Source: Xanthobacteraceae bacterium (GTDB lineage: Bacteria; Pseudomonadota; Alphaproteobacteria; Rhizobiales; Xanthobacteraceae). From it: 5,568 bases of DNA. The notes under the pieces are model-generated. The model had not been told where the DNA came from. It saw only the letters and a list, made by a program, of their open reading frames with translations, and made no database searches. Each line of letters begins with the position of its first letter. The first letter of the stretch is position 1. The stretch spans positions 1 through 5,568 of the forward strand of contig JASHRR010000866.1 of the NCBI GenBank assembly GCA_030037185.1, in the 5' to 3' direction. This document shows, one piece after another, positions 1 to 4,833 of this stretch. A program made the position numbers and the translations under genes.

Positions 1-1
1 A

Positions 2-100
2 AACAGCGTTCGGCCAAAGTTCACGGTGGCGCTCCCGATCGGAAAAAACGGGAAAATTACCACCGATTCGTCAAACGGCGTTCAAATCGACACCAAATGA
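2..100 (+). CDS. possible 3' end of an unidentified gene entering from the left
   Basis: This frame is open from the window edge to a TGA at 98-100 and gives a 32-residue tail ending in GVQIDTK. The peptide has a protein-like alternation of hydrophobic and polar residues (KFTVALPIGKNGK). Another + frame is open from 3 to 272 and contains an ATG at 186 (MTSAEIELQL), so the true frame cannot be settled from this end alone. The bases here are clearly richer in A and T than the rest of the window, which fits acquired DNA. I do not recognise the product. Confidence 0.22.
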   Translation, partial: NSVRPKFTVALPIGKNGKITTDSSNGVQIDTK

Positions 101-116
101 AATCAGCATCAACTTG

Positions 117-146
117 TTGAATAAGAATGGAAATTCCGGATATGAT
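117..146 (+). promoter_or_regulatory. sigma-70-like promoter candidate
   Basis: TTGAAT (117-122) and TATGAT (141-146) are separated by 18 bases in the most AT-rich part of the left end. The start point would fall near 153, ahead of the ATG at 186 and of the TTG at 202. It could serve the weak ORF at 202-525 or the integrase cassette that follows on the same strand. AT-rich DNA often yields such matches by chance. Confidence 0.3.
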
Positions 147-201
147 CCTCACTTAACCGGACAGCAGTGCGAAACTACAGAGAAGATGACGTCTGCAGAG
201 A

Positions 202-525
202 TTGAACTACAGCTTTTCAGGACTTGGAAAAGCGCTCGATTACGTTGTGGACTTTCTCGACAAGAGAGCTGCTCACCCTGACATCAGGCCGGAAGGACCG
301 CGAATCCGCGTCGTTCAGCAACCAGGCTCGGAACAGGCGCTCAAAAGAACCGTCATTCTGCGGATCGGTCGCGTATGTCACGACCACTTCCGCCGGCCAA
401 TGTATTCGGTCGTCGATACGCTCGCTCGCCTCACCCTGGGGTGCACTGCCGATGACATGCCGGCCGCTCGAGGCGTGCTGCAGGAGTTGTGGGCGCGCGC
501 TCCGGGCAACCAGTGGTGGGGGTGA
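202..525 (+). CDS. hypothetical protein, weak
   Basis: This is an open frame of 107 codons with a TTG start, and no strong ribosome-binding site precedes it. The product has a plausible amphipathic helix at about residues 8-25 (GKALDYVVDFLDKRAA) and another at about 75-100 (VVDTLARLTLG..., VLQELWARAPG). The first codon positions favour G, as in real coding DNA, which slightly prefers this strand over the overlapping - strand frame at 217-609. I recognise no family. It lies about 100 bases upstream of the integrase cassette on the same strand, so it could be a degenerate member of that element. It may equally be a remnant whose frame has been broken, since neighbouring genes carry frameshifts. 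Confidence 0.3.
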   Translation: MNYSFSGLGKALDYVVDFLDKRAAHPDIRPEGPRIRVVQQPGSEQALKRTVILRIGRVCHDHFRRPMYSVVDTLARLTLGCTADDMPAARGVLQELWARAPGNQWWG

Positions 526-629
526 AGAAAAATCCGCACTTCGCCACCGTTTGTCCGTAGAAGTGACGATCCATCCAGCATCAGCCAGCGTCGGGAAGCT
601 TCTCGACATGGGTTTTGGGGTTGGAAATC

Positions 630-907
630 ATGAGCGACCATCTGGTGAGCGATGAACGGCCACTTATCGGTTATCGCCCTCTCTCCAATTTTCTCACGGC
701 CGCGGGCTTCGACTACTCGCACTCCACTGCTCAAAAGTATGGCGCGCTCGGCATCGGACCCGAGCCCATAGGATACTGGGGCAGGTTTCCGACGTTTTCG
801 CGGAGCCGCAGTCTCGTATGGGCTAAGCAACGATTGAAGGCGCCCCGCCGCCCTCGCAAGCCATCCAGTACTTCAGTCACCACCACCGCCAGTTGGCGGA
901 TCCATGA
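630..907 (+). pseudogene. small helix-turn-helix protein of an integrase cassette, frameshifted near its end
   Basis: From ATG 630 the frame encodes MSDHLVSDERPLIGYRPL followed by a stretch that looks like a MerR/AlpA-type DNA-binding fold at about residues 11-65: LSNFLTAAGF, STAQKYGALG, a GPEP turn, then YWGRFPTF and a final helix with WAKQRL. I recall similar short proteins next to integrases in Rhizobiales, where they are thought to act as excision or control factors. After WAKQRL (about 839) the original frame runs on into the next gene as a low-complexity tail to 989. One base back, the frame reads GAPPPSQAIQYFSHHHRQLADP and stops at TGA 905-907, forming an ATGA overlap with the next start. 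A lost G in the run near 838-841 explains this. The alternative is a genuine C-terminal extension to 989. ATG 630 is preferred over TTG 615. Confidence 0.55.
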
Positions 908-1117
908 CAAAGCGGTCCCGTTTCCGCCAATCCGATCTCACCCGGGCGACAAAGGCTCAATGCGGCCGGCGTCGAAGTCGCGCGCATAGAGCTTGAGCCC
1001 GATGGCCGCATCGTCATCATCGCGCGTAGTGGAAGGATCGGCGCTGACACCTCCTCTGACATTCAGCAGAATGGCAAAGGGCCTCAAACGCCCAAGGAGC
1101 TGAGGAAACTGCTATGA
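904..1117 (+). pseudogene. small basic protein between HTH gene and integrase, frameshifted
   Basis: ATG 904 follows a GGCGGA motif and overlaps the TGA of the preceding gene. The frame reads MTKRSRFRQSDLTRATKA and then degenerates to a stop at 989. The next frame continues the family pattern: LNAAGVEVARIELEPDG, then RIVIIARSG, ending ...PKELRKLL with TGA at 1115-1117, which overlaps the integrase ATG. The frame change lies near 954-958 and amounts to one extra base or two missing. The second frame is open from 908 but has no usable start. Short proteins with the pattern FxQSDLTRAxK...AAGxxVARIEIxPDGRIVI commonly precede integrases in Rhizobiales elements. Their function is not established; a recombination directionality factor is one possibility. 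A sequencing error or programmed shift cannot be excluded. Confidence 0.6.
1094..1106 (+). promoter_or_regulatory. ribosome-binding site of the integrase
   Basis: AAGGAG (1094-1099) and GAGGA (1102-1106) precede ATG 1114. The second motif is spaced 7 bases from the start, which supports that start. Both motifs lie inside the coding frame of the preceding small gene, whose TGA overlaps the ATG, so translation is probably coupled. Confidence 0.7.
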
Positions 1118-2394
1118 AACCGCCGCGTTCCGTGCTGCCTTTACCGCGTTATGTCTTGCGTAAGCCCATCCGCGGCGCCTGGGCGTATTTCTTCAATCCA
1201 CCCATGTGGGCCCGCAAGGCCGGCTGTCCGCTCAAGAGCGAGCCGCTCGGGCGCGATTACGATAAGGCTGTCGAGCGCGCAGAGTGCATCCTGCTGCCGG
1301 CTTTCGATTCATGGCTTCGGGGCGACGGCCAACAACCGGCGTCGGTCGGTGCAGAGTTCGGAACATTGGACTGGATCTTCGCCGAGTACCGTGCCGATCG
1401 GCGTTATACGACACTCGACGCGCGCACCCGCCGCAACCACGAATCAGGTTTCAAGTTGGTTGGCAGCCACATCCTCAAGAACGGCATCAGGCTCGGTAGC
1501 GTCCGCCTCACCGCAATCAATACAGCCCTGATCGACGCCCTTTACGAGAAGCTGCTCGTCCTCAGGGTAAAGGACGCCGACGGCAACGAGGTCGAGCGCG
1601 AGCGCCGCACCACCGTCAACCATGCCATGAAGTCCTGTCGTCGCGCGTGGAACGTCGCGGCGCGGCGCAATCCTGGCAAGCTCCCTTCCGTCAATCCATT
1701 CTCTGCGATGGGCCTTGTGGCATCTAACCGTGAGACGCCGACGGCGAACTTTGCAGAGTTGCAGGCGTTTCGGGTGAAGGCGATCGACATGGGCTTTCCG
1801 TCGCTCGCGACCCCCGCGCTTATCGGTTGGGAATGGCTGCAGCGTGAGACGGACATCTTCGCGACCTTCGAGGTTGGTCACTACCGACCTAAGGAACGAC
1901 CGAATTCGGTCAGAGTACTGCATGAAAAGACACAAGAGGAGAACTGGATTCCGCTGCTCAATGAGCGGACGGGCGCACCGGCCTATCCCGAGCTTATGGC
2001 CGAGCTTGACGCGATCAAGAAGACGCGCATTGCCGGACTGATGCTTCGCCGCGATTGGGGGAAGCAAGATCCCTGGCCGACATGGCCGAGAGAGGACATC
2101 GTTGAATTGTCCCTGATGAGGCACCGCGTGAAGGAGATCATCGGGGCGGCCGGGCTGCGCGATGAACTGACCTTCACATCGTTCGGGCATGGTGGCTTCA
2201 CCGAGGCTGCTGACTCTGATCTGACCGATGCCGAGATGCGGGCGCAGGGGCGGCACAAGTCTGCAAAGGTGCTCCCGCGGTACGCCAAGCGGACCATGAG
2301 GCAGGTGGAAGAAGGCTGCCCTCAAGCGCAGGGCGAAGAGAGAACAATCGGCGGACATTTGTCAGAATGGAGCAGCAGCCGCTTGTCAGAATGA
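1114..2394 (+). CDS. tyrosine-type site-specific recombinase / integrase
   Basis: This 426-residue protein has the layout of a phage or genomic-island integrase, which recombines an attachment site on the element with one on the chromosome. An N-terminal arm-binding part (about 1-80) is followed by a core-binding, SAM-like helical domain (about 84-185, from FGTLDWIFAEYR to SCRRAWNVAARR) and the catalytic domain (about 205-400). Likely catalytic residues are Arg244 in WLQRETDIF, Lys272 in LHEKTQEE, His359 in FGHGGFTE, His381 in GRHKSAK and Tyr390 in LPRYAKRT. The usual HxxR box reads H-G-G-F here, so its arginine is absent at the normal spacing. I recall related alphaproteobacterial proteins with FRHGGFTE, in which case Gly358 replaces an arginine. 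The stop codon lies 34 bases from a tRNA-Arg fragment, its probable target. The last residues are encoded by an 11-bp direct repeat. Confidence 0.93.
   Translation: MKPPRSVLPLPRYVLRKPIRGAWAYFFNPPMWARKAGCPLKSEPLGRDYDKAVERAECILLPAFDSWLRGDGQQPASVGAEFGTLDWIFAEYRADRRYTTLDARTRRNHESGFKLVGSHILKNGIRLGSVRLTAINTALIDALYEKLLVLRVKDADGNEVERERRTTVNHAMKSCRRAWNVAARRNPGKLPSVNPFSAMGLVASNRETPTANFAELQAFRVKAIDMGFPSLATPALIGWEWLQRETDIFATFEVGHYRPKERPNSVRVLHEKTQEENWIPLLNERTGAPAYPELMAELDAIKKTRIAGLMLRRDWGKQDPWPTWPREDIVELSLMRHRVKEIIGAAGLRDELTFTSFGHGGFTEAADSDLTDAEMRAQGRHKSAKVLPRYAKRTMRQVEEGCPQAQGEERTIGGHLSEWSSSRLSE
2359..2393 (+). repeat. 11-bp direct repeat at the integrase 3' end
   Basis: TTGTCAGAATG occurs at 2359-2369 and again at 2383-2393, a period of 24 bases, and encodes the repeated LSE of the C-terminus. 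The position between the integrase stop and the tRNA-derived attachment site is where arm-type integrase binding sites are often found. It may instead be a small local duplication. Confidence 0.5.
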
Positions 2395-2428
2395 GAAATA
2401 GGAGGGCAGCTAAATCATTGATTTTTCA

Positions 2429-2489
2429 GGCGACCCCGGCAGGAATCGAACCTGCGACCTTCAGCTTAGAAGGCCGCTACTCTATCCGG
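2429..2489 (-). other. attachment-site remnant: 3' part of a tRNA-Arg(TCT) gene
   Basis: Read on the - strand, the stretch contains the end of a D arm (CCGGATAGAGT), an anticodon arm with loop CTTCTAA (anticodon TCT, arginine), a five-base variable loop, and a perfect T arm (GCAGG-TTCGATT-CCTGC). It then has the 3' acceptor strand CGGGGTC and discriminator G. Nothing to its right supplies the 5' acceptor strand, which should pair with CGGGGTC, or the first half of the D arm, so this is not a working tRNA gene. Integrases that use tRNA genes leave just such a 3' fragment at one border. The anticodon stem has a G-A mismatch at its base, and the final CCA reads CCT. Confidence 0.8.
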
Positions 2490-2857
2490 TCAATGTTGCG
2501 GTTTTTCTAGCGCAAGTATCTGAAATAGCGTCAGAACTTTGTTCGCATTCGTTCCGGACGGTTGCCCAAAAAAGCGACCTTGCAAGAACCTTGCAAGCAC
2601 GATTTTCCGTTTTGTTCCGCGCAGAGTTGCAAGGTTTCTTGCAAGGCTTTGCCGGCCCGGAGGCGCCCCAAAGACATCGCCGCTGGGCCCAGGTCCCCTC
2701 GGCACAGCAGCTCAATTGTGGTGCGCGAAGAAGACGTGAGGGTTCTCGGAACTGCGGGCAGGCGCGCCATCACGCAATCCAGGCATAGTCTGATCAGAGA
2801 CGCGGGCGCGATGACTCATATGACCTCATCAGACTCGACCGCCTCATCGGTGACGTG
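2490..2857. other. gene-poor stretch after the attachment site
   Basis: Several short frames are open on both strands, but none has a convincing start, ribosome-binding site or recognisable product. The clear content is the nested inverted repeat at 2571-2650. If the tRNA fragment marks an element border, this would be the outer edge of the right-hand element. Confidence 0.5.
2571..2650. repeat. nested inverted repeat built from four TTGCAAG copies
   Basis: TTGCAAG occurs at 2580-2586, 2591-2597, 2627-2633 and 2639-2645. Three copies extend to the perfect palindrome CTTGCAAG. The first pair, separated by AACC, and the second pair, separated by GTTTC, are reverse complements of each other except for one extra T. 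Together with AAAGC (2571-2575) and GCTTT (2646-2650) they could fold into a stem of more than 20 base pairs around a loop of about 29 bases. It could be a protein-binding cluster, a structured intergenic repeat or a recombination site. A further TTGCAAG lies at 5560-5566, at the window edge. Confidence 0.6.
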
Positions 2858-3148
2858 ATGTCGAGGAAAGCCAAGGCGGACATCAAAAACAAAGGCACGT
2901 GGCCGCGCGATCGTTCACCGCGGTGCCGGAACGGCGGCGCGTGCGGCTGGTCTCCTGAGGAGTTCATCTCGACCGATATCCGCCTGCCGTCTGGGGAACG
3001 TACTGGCAGAGTGTGGAACGAGACTGCCCCCTGGGGGGCGGTCTCTACCGAACAGATGCGGGCAAAGGCACCATCGACCTCGCTGTTCTCGTCAGCAACA
3101 GTACACGTTGGCGATCGCCTCGCTATTTGCCGTCGTGGTAGCGCTTGA
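2858..3148 (+). CDS. hypothetical protein, weak
   Basis: From ATG 2858 the frame gives 96 residues beginning MSRKAKADIKNKGTWPRDRS, with a Cys pair in RCRNGGACGW and a central hydrophilic part (EEFISTDIRLPSGERTGR). Third positions are GC-rich, as expected for host genes. A GTG three bases upstream is an alternative start. No strong ribosome-binding site is visible. The last 26 bases run into the 3' end of the opposite-strand gene at 3123-3452, and a 24-bp palindrome lies inside the frame. I recognise no family. Another + frame here also gives a protein-like peptide (LYRTDAGKGTIDLAVLVSN) without a start codon, so a frameshifted older gene is an alternative. Confidence 0.3.
   Translation: MSRKAKADIKNKGTWPRDRSPRCRNGGACGWSPEEFISTDIRLPSGERTGRVWNETAPWGAVSTEQMRAKAPSTSLFSSATVHVGDRLAICRRGSA
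3021..3044. repeat. 24-bp GC-rich palindrome
   Basis: AGAC-T-GCCCCC-TG-GGGGGC-G-GTCT forms arms of eleven bases with one T-G wobble and a two-base centre. No T-run follows on either strand in the way expected for an intrinsic terminator. Its role is unknown. Confidence 0.5.
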
Positions 3149-3452
3149 GTGCCGCGGTGCCTTTCAGCTTCAGCCTTGCCACCACCCGATGTTCCTCGGC
3201 CGTGGCCCATCGCTCGATCAGCGCGGCGGTGCTGCAAGCCTTATGCCGCGCCAGCCGCTTGAGCTTGCGCCTGATATCGGCGTTCAGACCTGCGCCGATC
3301 GCCTCCCGGATCCTATCGCCACTAACGATTTGCCGTGGCCCCGGCTGCTTGCCGTTGGCGCCGGCCGCAGCTCTGTCCCTCAGCCGCTGCATATAACGAC
3401 GCTGCCGCTCGGCCGACGTCATCGCAACCTTGCCAACAGGCTTGCGCCCCAT
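3123..3452 (-). CDS. small basic protein, probable ribbon-helix-helix-like DNA-binding regulator
   Basis: The 109-residue product is strongly basic. It opens with MGRKPVGKVAMTSAERQRRYMQ-type sequence; the TxAERQRRYxxRLR motif (about 12-25) is common in short alphaproteobacterial DNA-binding proteins. After a Gly/Pro-rich linker (about 28-45), the C-terminal half (about 56-95, LNADIRRKLKRLARHKAC then STAALIERWATAEE) has the strand-helix-helix look of a ribbon-helix-helix or RepB/CopG-like regulator. ATG 3452 is chosen because GAGG lies 8 bases upstream; at the GTG at 3461 the same motif would run into the start codon. Upstream is a good promoter overlapped by two of four matching palindromes, so autorepression is likely. 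A plasmid or phage copy-control role is possible but unproven. Confidence 0.75.
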   Translation of the reverse strand: MGRKPVGKVAMTSAERQRRYMQRLRDRAAAGANGKQPGPRQIVSGDRIREAIGAGLNADIRRKLKRLARHKACSTAALIERWATAEEHRVVARLKLKGTAALKRYHDGK

Positions 3453-3461
3453 CTTGACCAC

Positions 3462-3465
3462 CTCG
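3462..3465 (-). promoter_or_regulatory. ribosome-binding site that decides the start at 3452
   Basis: On the - strand GAGG (3465-3462) stands 8-9 bases before ATG 3452. For the GTG at 3461 the motif would run straight into the start codon, so the shorter reading is preferred. Confidence 0.6.
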
Positions 3466-3475
3466 CACCATCCTG

Positions 3476-3492
3476 TTTCGTCAGTGACGATA
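3476..3492. repeat. 17-bp palindrome, copy 1 (candidate operator at the start point)
   Basis: TTTCGTCAGTGACGATA: arms of eight bases with one mismatch around a central G. It lies just downstream of the -10 box at 3497-3502, covering the expected start point of the - strand regulator gene. Confidence 0.75.
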
Positions 3493-3496
3493 CAGA

Positions 3497-3525
3497 GCTA
3501 TATTTTCGTTAGTGACGAAAATCAA
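3497..3525 (-). promoter_or_regulatory. promoter of the 3123-3452 gene
   Basis: On the - strand TTGATT (3525-3520) and TATAGC (3502-3497) are separated by exactly 17 bases. The spacer is filled by palindrome copy 2, and copy 1 follows directly. The expected start point is near 3490, giving a leader of about 38 bases. A repressor bound here would block RNA polymerase. Confidence 0.55.
3504..3520. repeat. 17-bp palindrome, copy 2 (candidate operator in the promoter spacer)
   Basis: TTTCGTTAGTGACGAAA: outer six-base arms TTTCGT/ACGAAA are perfect and one inner pair differs from the other copies. It sits between the -35 and -10 boxes of the regulator promoter, 28 bases centre to centre from copy 1. 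Confidence 0.75.
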
Positions 3526-3571
3526 GGGGACGTGGTCGCTGCCTGCGCGGCCGACAGCTGGAACCGCCTCT

Positions 3572-3588
3572 TATCGTCACTGACGAAA
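3572..3588. repeat. 17-bp palindrome, copy 3
   Basis: TATCGTCACTGACGAAA is the exact reverse complement of copy 1. It lies 68 bases from copy 2, outside any promoter I can define. Confidence 0.75.
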
Positions 3589-3616
3589 CAAGCCGAGCGT
3601 TGTGTAATCACTGTCT

Positions 3617-3670
3617 ATCAAGTTCTCAAAGGATTGACACAGTGGATACCCGCCACCGATCGAACTTGAT
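3617..3670. repeat. 9-bp inverted repeat
   Basis: ATCAAGTTC (3617-3625) is repeated inverted as GAACTTGAT (3662-3670) with 36 bases between. A TTGACA (3634-3639) lies in the loop but has no convincing -10 partner. The right arm abuts palindrome copy 4. Confidence 0.4.
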
Positions 3671-3686
3671 TGCGTCACTGACGAAA
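3670..3686. repeat. 17-bp palindrome, copy 4
   Basis: TTGCGTCACTGACGAAA shares the core CGTCACTGACGAAA with copy 3 and the same following CA. It lies between the stop of the membrane protein gene and the other copies, 98 bases centre to centre from copy 3. Confidence 0.65.
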
Positions 3687-3708
3687 CAGCAGGAAGATGC
3701 TCGCGGCG

Positions 3709-4008
3709 CTATCGGCCTCGCGTTCGCCGCCGGTGGATAACCGCCCAAACAGCCAGCGTGATGAGGACGCCGCCCGCGGCAGCCGAATTGATGCCCCAGA
3801 GTAGTGCTGGGTCATGCATTACGTCTTCGATTGTTTGGAAAGCCCGACCGGGCCCGCGGAAACGCAACGTCATCGCTTGAGGAAATGGCGCCGAGAACGC
3901 CGCGTGAGTAAAGAACACCGCACAGAGGCCGGGCAACAGCAGGGAGAACCCCAACAACGCAGCGCCGAGAACCAGAGCGACAAGGCGGCCCTCGATTTCG
4001 TCACTCAT
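3709..4008 (-). CDS. small membrane protein with two transmembrane helices
   Basis: The 99-residue product starts MSDEIEGRL and has two hydrophobic segments: about residues 9-33 (LVALVLGAALLGFSLLLPG onward) and about 69-91 (LLWGINSAAAGGVLITLAV onward). A basic tail, HRRRTRGR, suggests that the C-terminus lies in the cytoplasm. A hydrophilic loop of about 35 residues lies between the helices, so both ends would be inside and the loop outside. ATG 4008 is chosen because AGGAG (4018-4014) stands 5 bases upstream; the longer reading from 4041 lacks this. It lies upstream of the palindrome region on the same strand, so read-through into the regulator gene is possible. A + strand decayed gene starts 35 bases away in the opposite direction. 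I do not recognise the family. Confidence 0.65.
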   Translation of the reverse strand: MSDEIEGRLVALVLGAALLGFSLLLPGLCAVFFTHAAFSAPFPQAMTLRFRGPGRAFQTIEDVMHDPALLWGINSAAAGGVLITLAVWAVIHRRRTRGR

Positions 4009-4043
4009 CGCAGCTCCTGCTGTAAGGCTCTCCTCGAGCATGC

Positions 4044-4650
4044 ATGAGCATAACTCAATCGACCACCCGCGTTGGCAAAAGCTTTAGTCGCTACGTCTCA
4101 GAGAAACCAATGATGGAAATCGGCTTACGGTCGATGCCGATGCGTTACGTCTCGATATAGCGCAATCCGCCAGCGAGATTGAACGAGCTCTATCGATTGC
4201 TCGCGAACCGTTATTCCCTACCATCGGGACAGAGAAACACGCTCGCAGGCCGACAGGTCCCGTTAGTGCGACAGCCTTGGATGCCAGTTACTGCCGATAA
4301 TGGGCGCTCCTGTGTGGACTATCAACAGTATATCGGGCAAATCGTGAATGGTCTGGGAACGGATATTTTGATGGGCGCCTATCGATTTCCAGATAATTCG
4401 GCCATTACAGAAGTGGAGCCCGGAGCGCGAAAAGGCTTTGGACATGATCAGCTCGCTTGCCCCGTTACAACAGGCGCATCGCCGCTTGTCCGCGGCGGAA
4501 CATTGGGCGAGCGGCGATGTATGTAGCCTGGAGCGGCCACCTGCACCGGCACCTTGCACCGCCGAGACTTCCCTGCGGATGTGTACGCCCCCTCTACCTT
4601 CGGTAGAGGGTTCGTCAACGGAAGGCAAGACTGCCTCGCCGCCTTCCTAA
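4044..4650 (+). pseudogene. decayed gene of unknown function, three frames
   Basis: Protein-like sequence runs along one strand but changes frame. From ATG 4044 it reads MSITQSTTRVGKSFSRYVSE. Near 4105 the sense continues one base back as NDGNRLTVDADALRLDIAQS, then SEIERALSIAREPLFPT, to an in-frame TAA at 4298-4300. The same frame continues after that stop (WALLCGLSTVYRANREW onward). Near 4387 it changes again to PLQKWSPEREKALDMISSLA, then QQAHRRLSAAEHWASGDV and a Pro/Cys-rich tail ending at TAA 4648-4650. Two one-base losses and one nonsense change would restore a single gene of roughly 170-200 codons. The long uninterrupted frames at 4179-4526 (+) and 4263-4628 (-) look less like protein. 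I do not recognise the family. The 3' limit is uncertain. Confidence 0.45.
4590..4610. terminator. perfect hairpin, possible terminator or structured element
   Basis: CCCTCTACC-TTC-GGTAGAGGG is a perfect 9-bp stem with a three-base loop. A second imperfect hairpin follows (GGAAGGC 4620-4626 with GCCTTCC 4641-4647). Neither has the T-run of a standard intrinsic terminator, so this is a structure with an uncertain role. It lies near the end of the decayed + strand gene and just past the end of the - strand half-gene. Confidence 0.4.
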
Positions 4651-4784
4651 CGGGCAACAGAAGAGGGGTTGCGGTACAGCCTACCCCAGCGCCCTTTCGG
4701 GTATTCGCAGCGCCAGCCCTGCGATTCGGCAGCCACAATGGCTGCTTCTACTTCTTTCCTCGTGTGCCTTGGCCGCCCCGCCAT
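4647..4784 (-). pseudogene. N-terminal half of a small HicA-like/toxin-like protein
   Basis: From ATG 4784 the frame gives 45 residues: MAGRPRHTRKEVEAAIVAAE, then SQGWRCEYPKGRWGRLYRNP and a stop. I recall a widespread family of about 75-85 residues with the pattern TRKEIEEAxxxAExxGW...GHAWGRLYCP...SxWSTPRxxxxHARQIRRxxxxC. This product matches the first half up to GRLY (near 4674) and then ends. The missing second half is found on the opposite strand at 4834-4959, beside the gene that normally follows it. A weak GGGCGGA precedes the start. A neighbouring frame reads LFCCPLGRRRG after the break, possibly more of the original. The half-protein is unlikely to work as the full one does. The toxin-like role is inferred from its partner. 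Confidence 0.6.
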
Positions 4785-4795
4785 TGTTCCGCCCT

Positions 4796-4813
4796 GTGAA
4801 CACTTGTCAACAC
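4796..4813. promoter_or_regulatory. paired GTNAACAC direct repeats, possible operator
   Basis: GTGAACAC (4796-4803) and GTCAACAC (4806-4813) are direct repeats with a 10-base period, one helical turn, in the region upstream of both the - strand half-gene and the + strand regulator. A - strand TTGACA (4810-4805) overlaps the second copy, but its 17-base-spaced -10 would run into the ATG at 4784. Confidence 0.3.
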
Positions 4814-4833
4814 ATAGTGCCAGCGTGCGTCCG

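Noticed and set aside
217..609. 130-codon frame on the - strand
   Set aside because: It overlaps the + strand frame codon for codon, so its reading is constrained by the other strand. It has no clear start signal and no recognisable product. It remains a possible alternative to 202-525.
1444..2358. 304-codon frame on the - strand
   Set aside because: It lies wholly inside the integrase gene and its translation is an Arg/Pro-rich shadow product.
2412..2424. AAATCA-T-TGATTT palindrome after the integrase
   Set aside because: A one-base centre cannot form a stable terminator hairpin, and only a short T-run follows.
2794..3237. 147-codon frame on the - strand
   Set aside because: It overlaps the better-supported - strand regulator gene in another frame. 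The product is His/Arg/Pro-rich and resembles no protein.
3108..3512. 134-codon frame on the + strand
   Set aside because: It is antisense to the 3123-3452 gene, which has a good ribosome-binding site, promoter and family-like motifs.
3996..4003. TTCGTCAC, resembling half of the 17-bp palindrome
   Set aside because: It is the reverse complement of the start codon region encoding MSDE, and the other half-site is missing.
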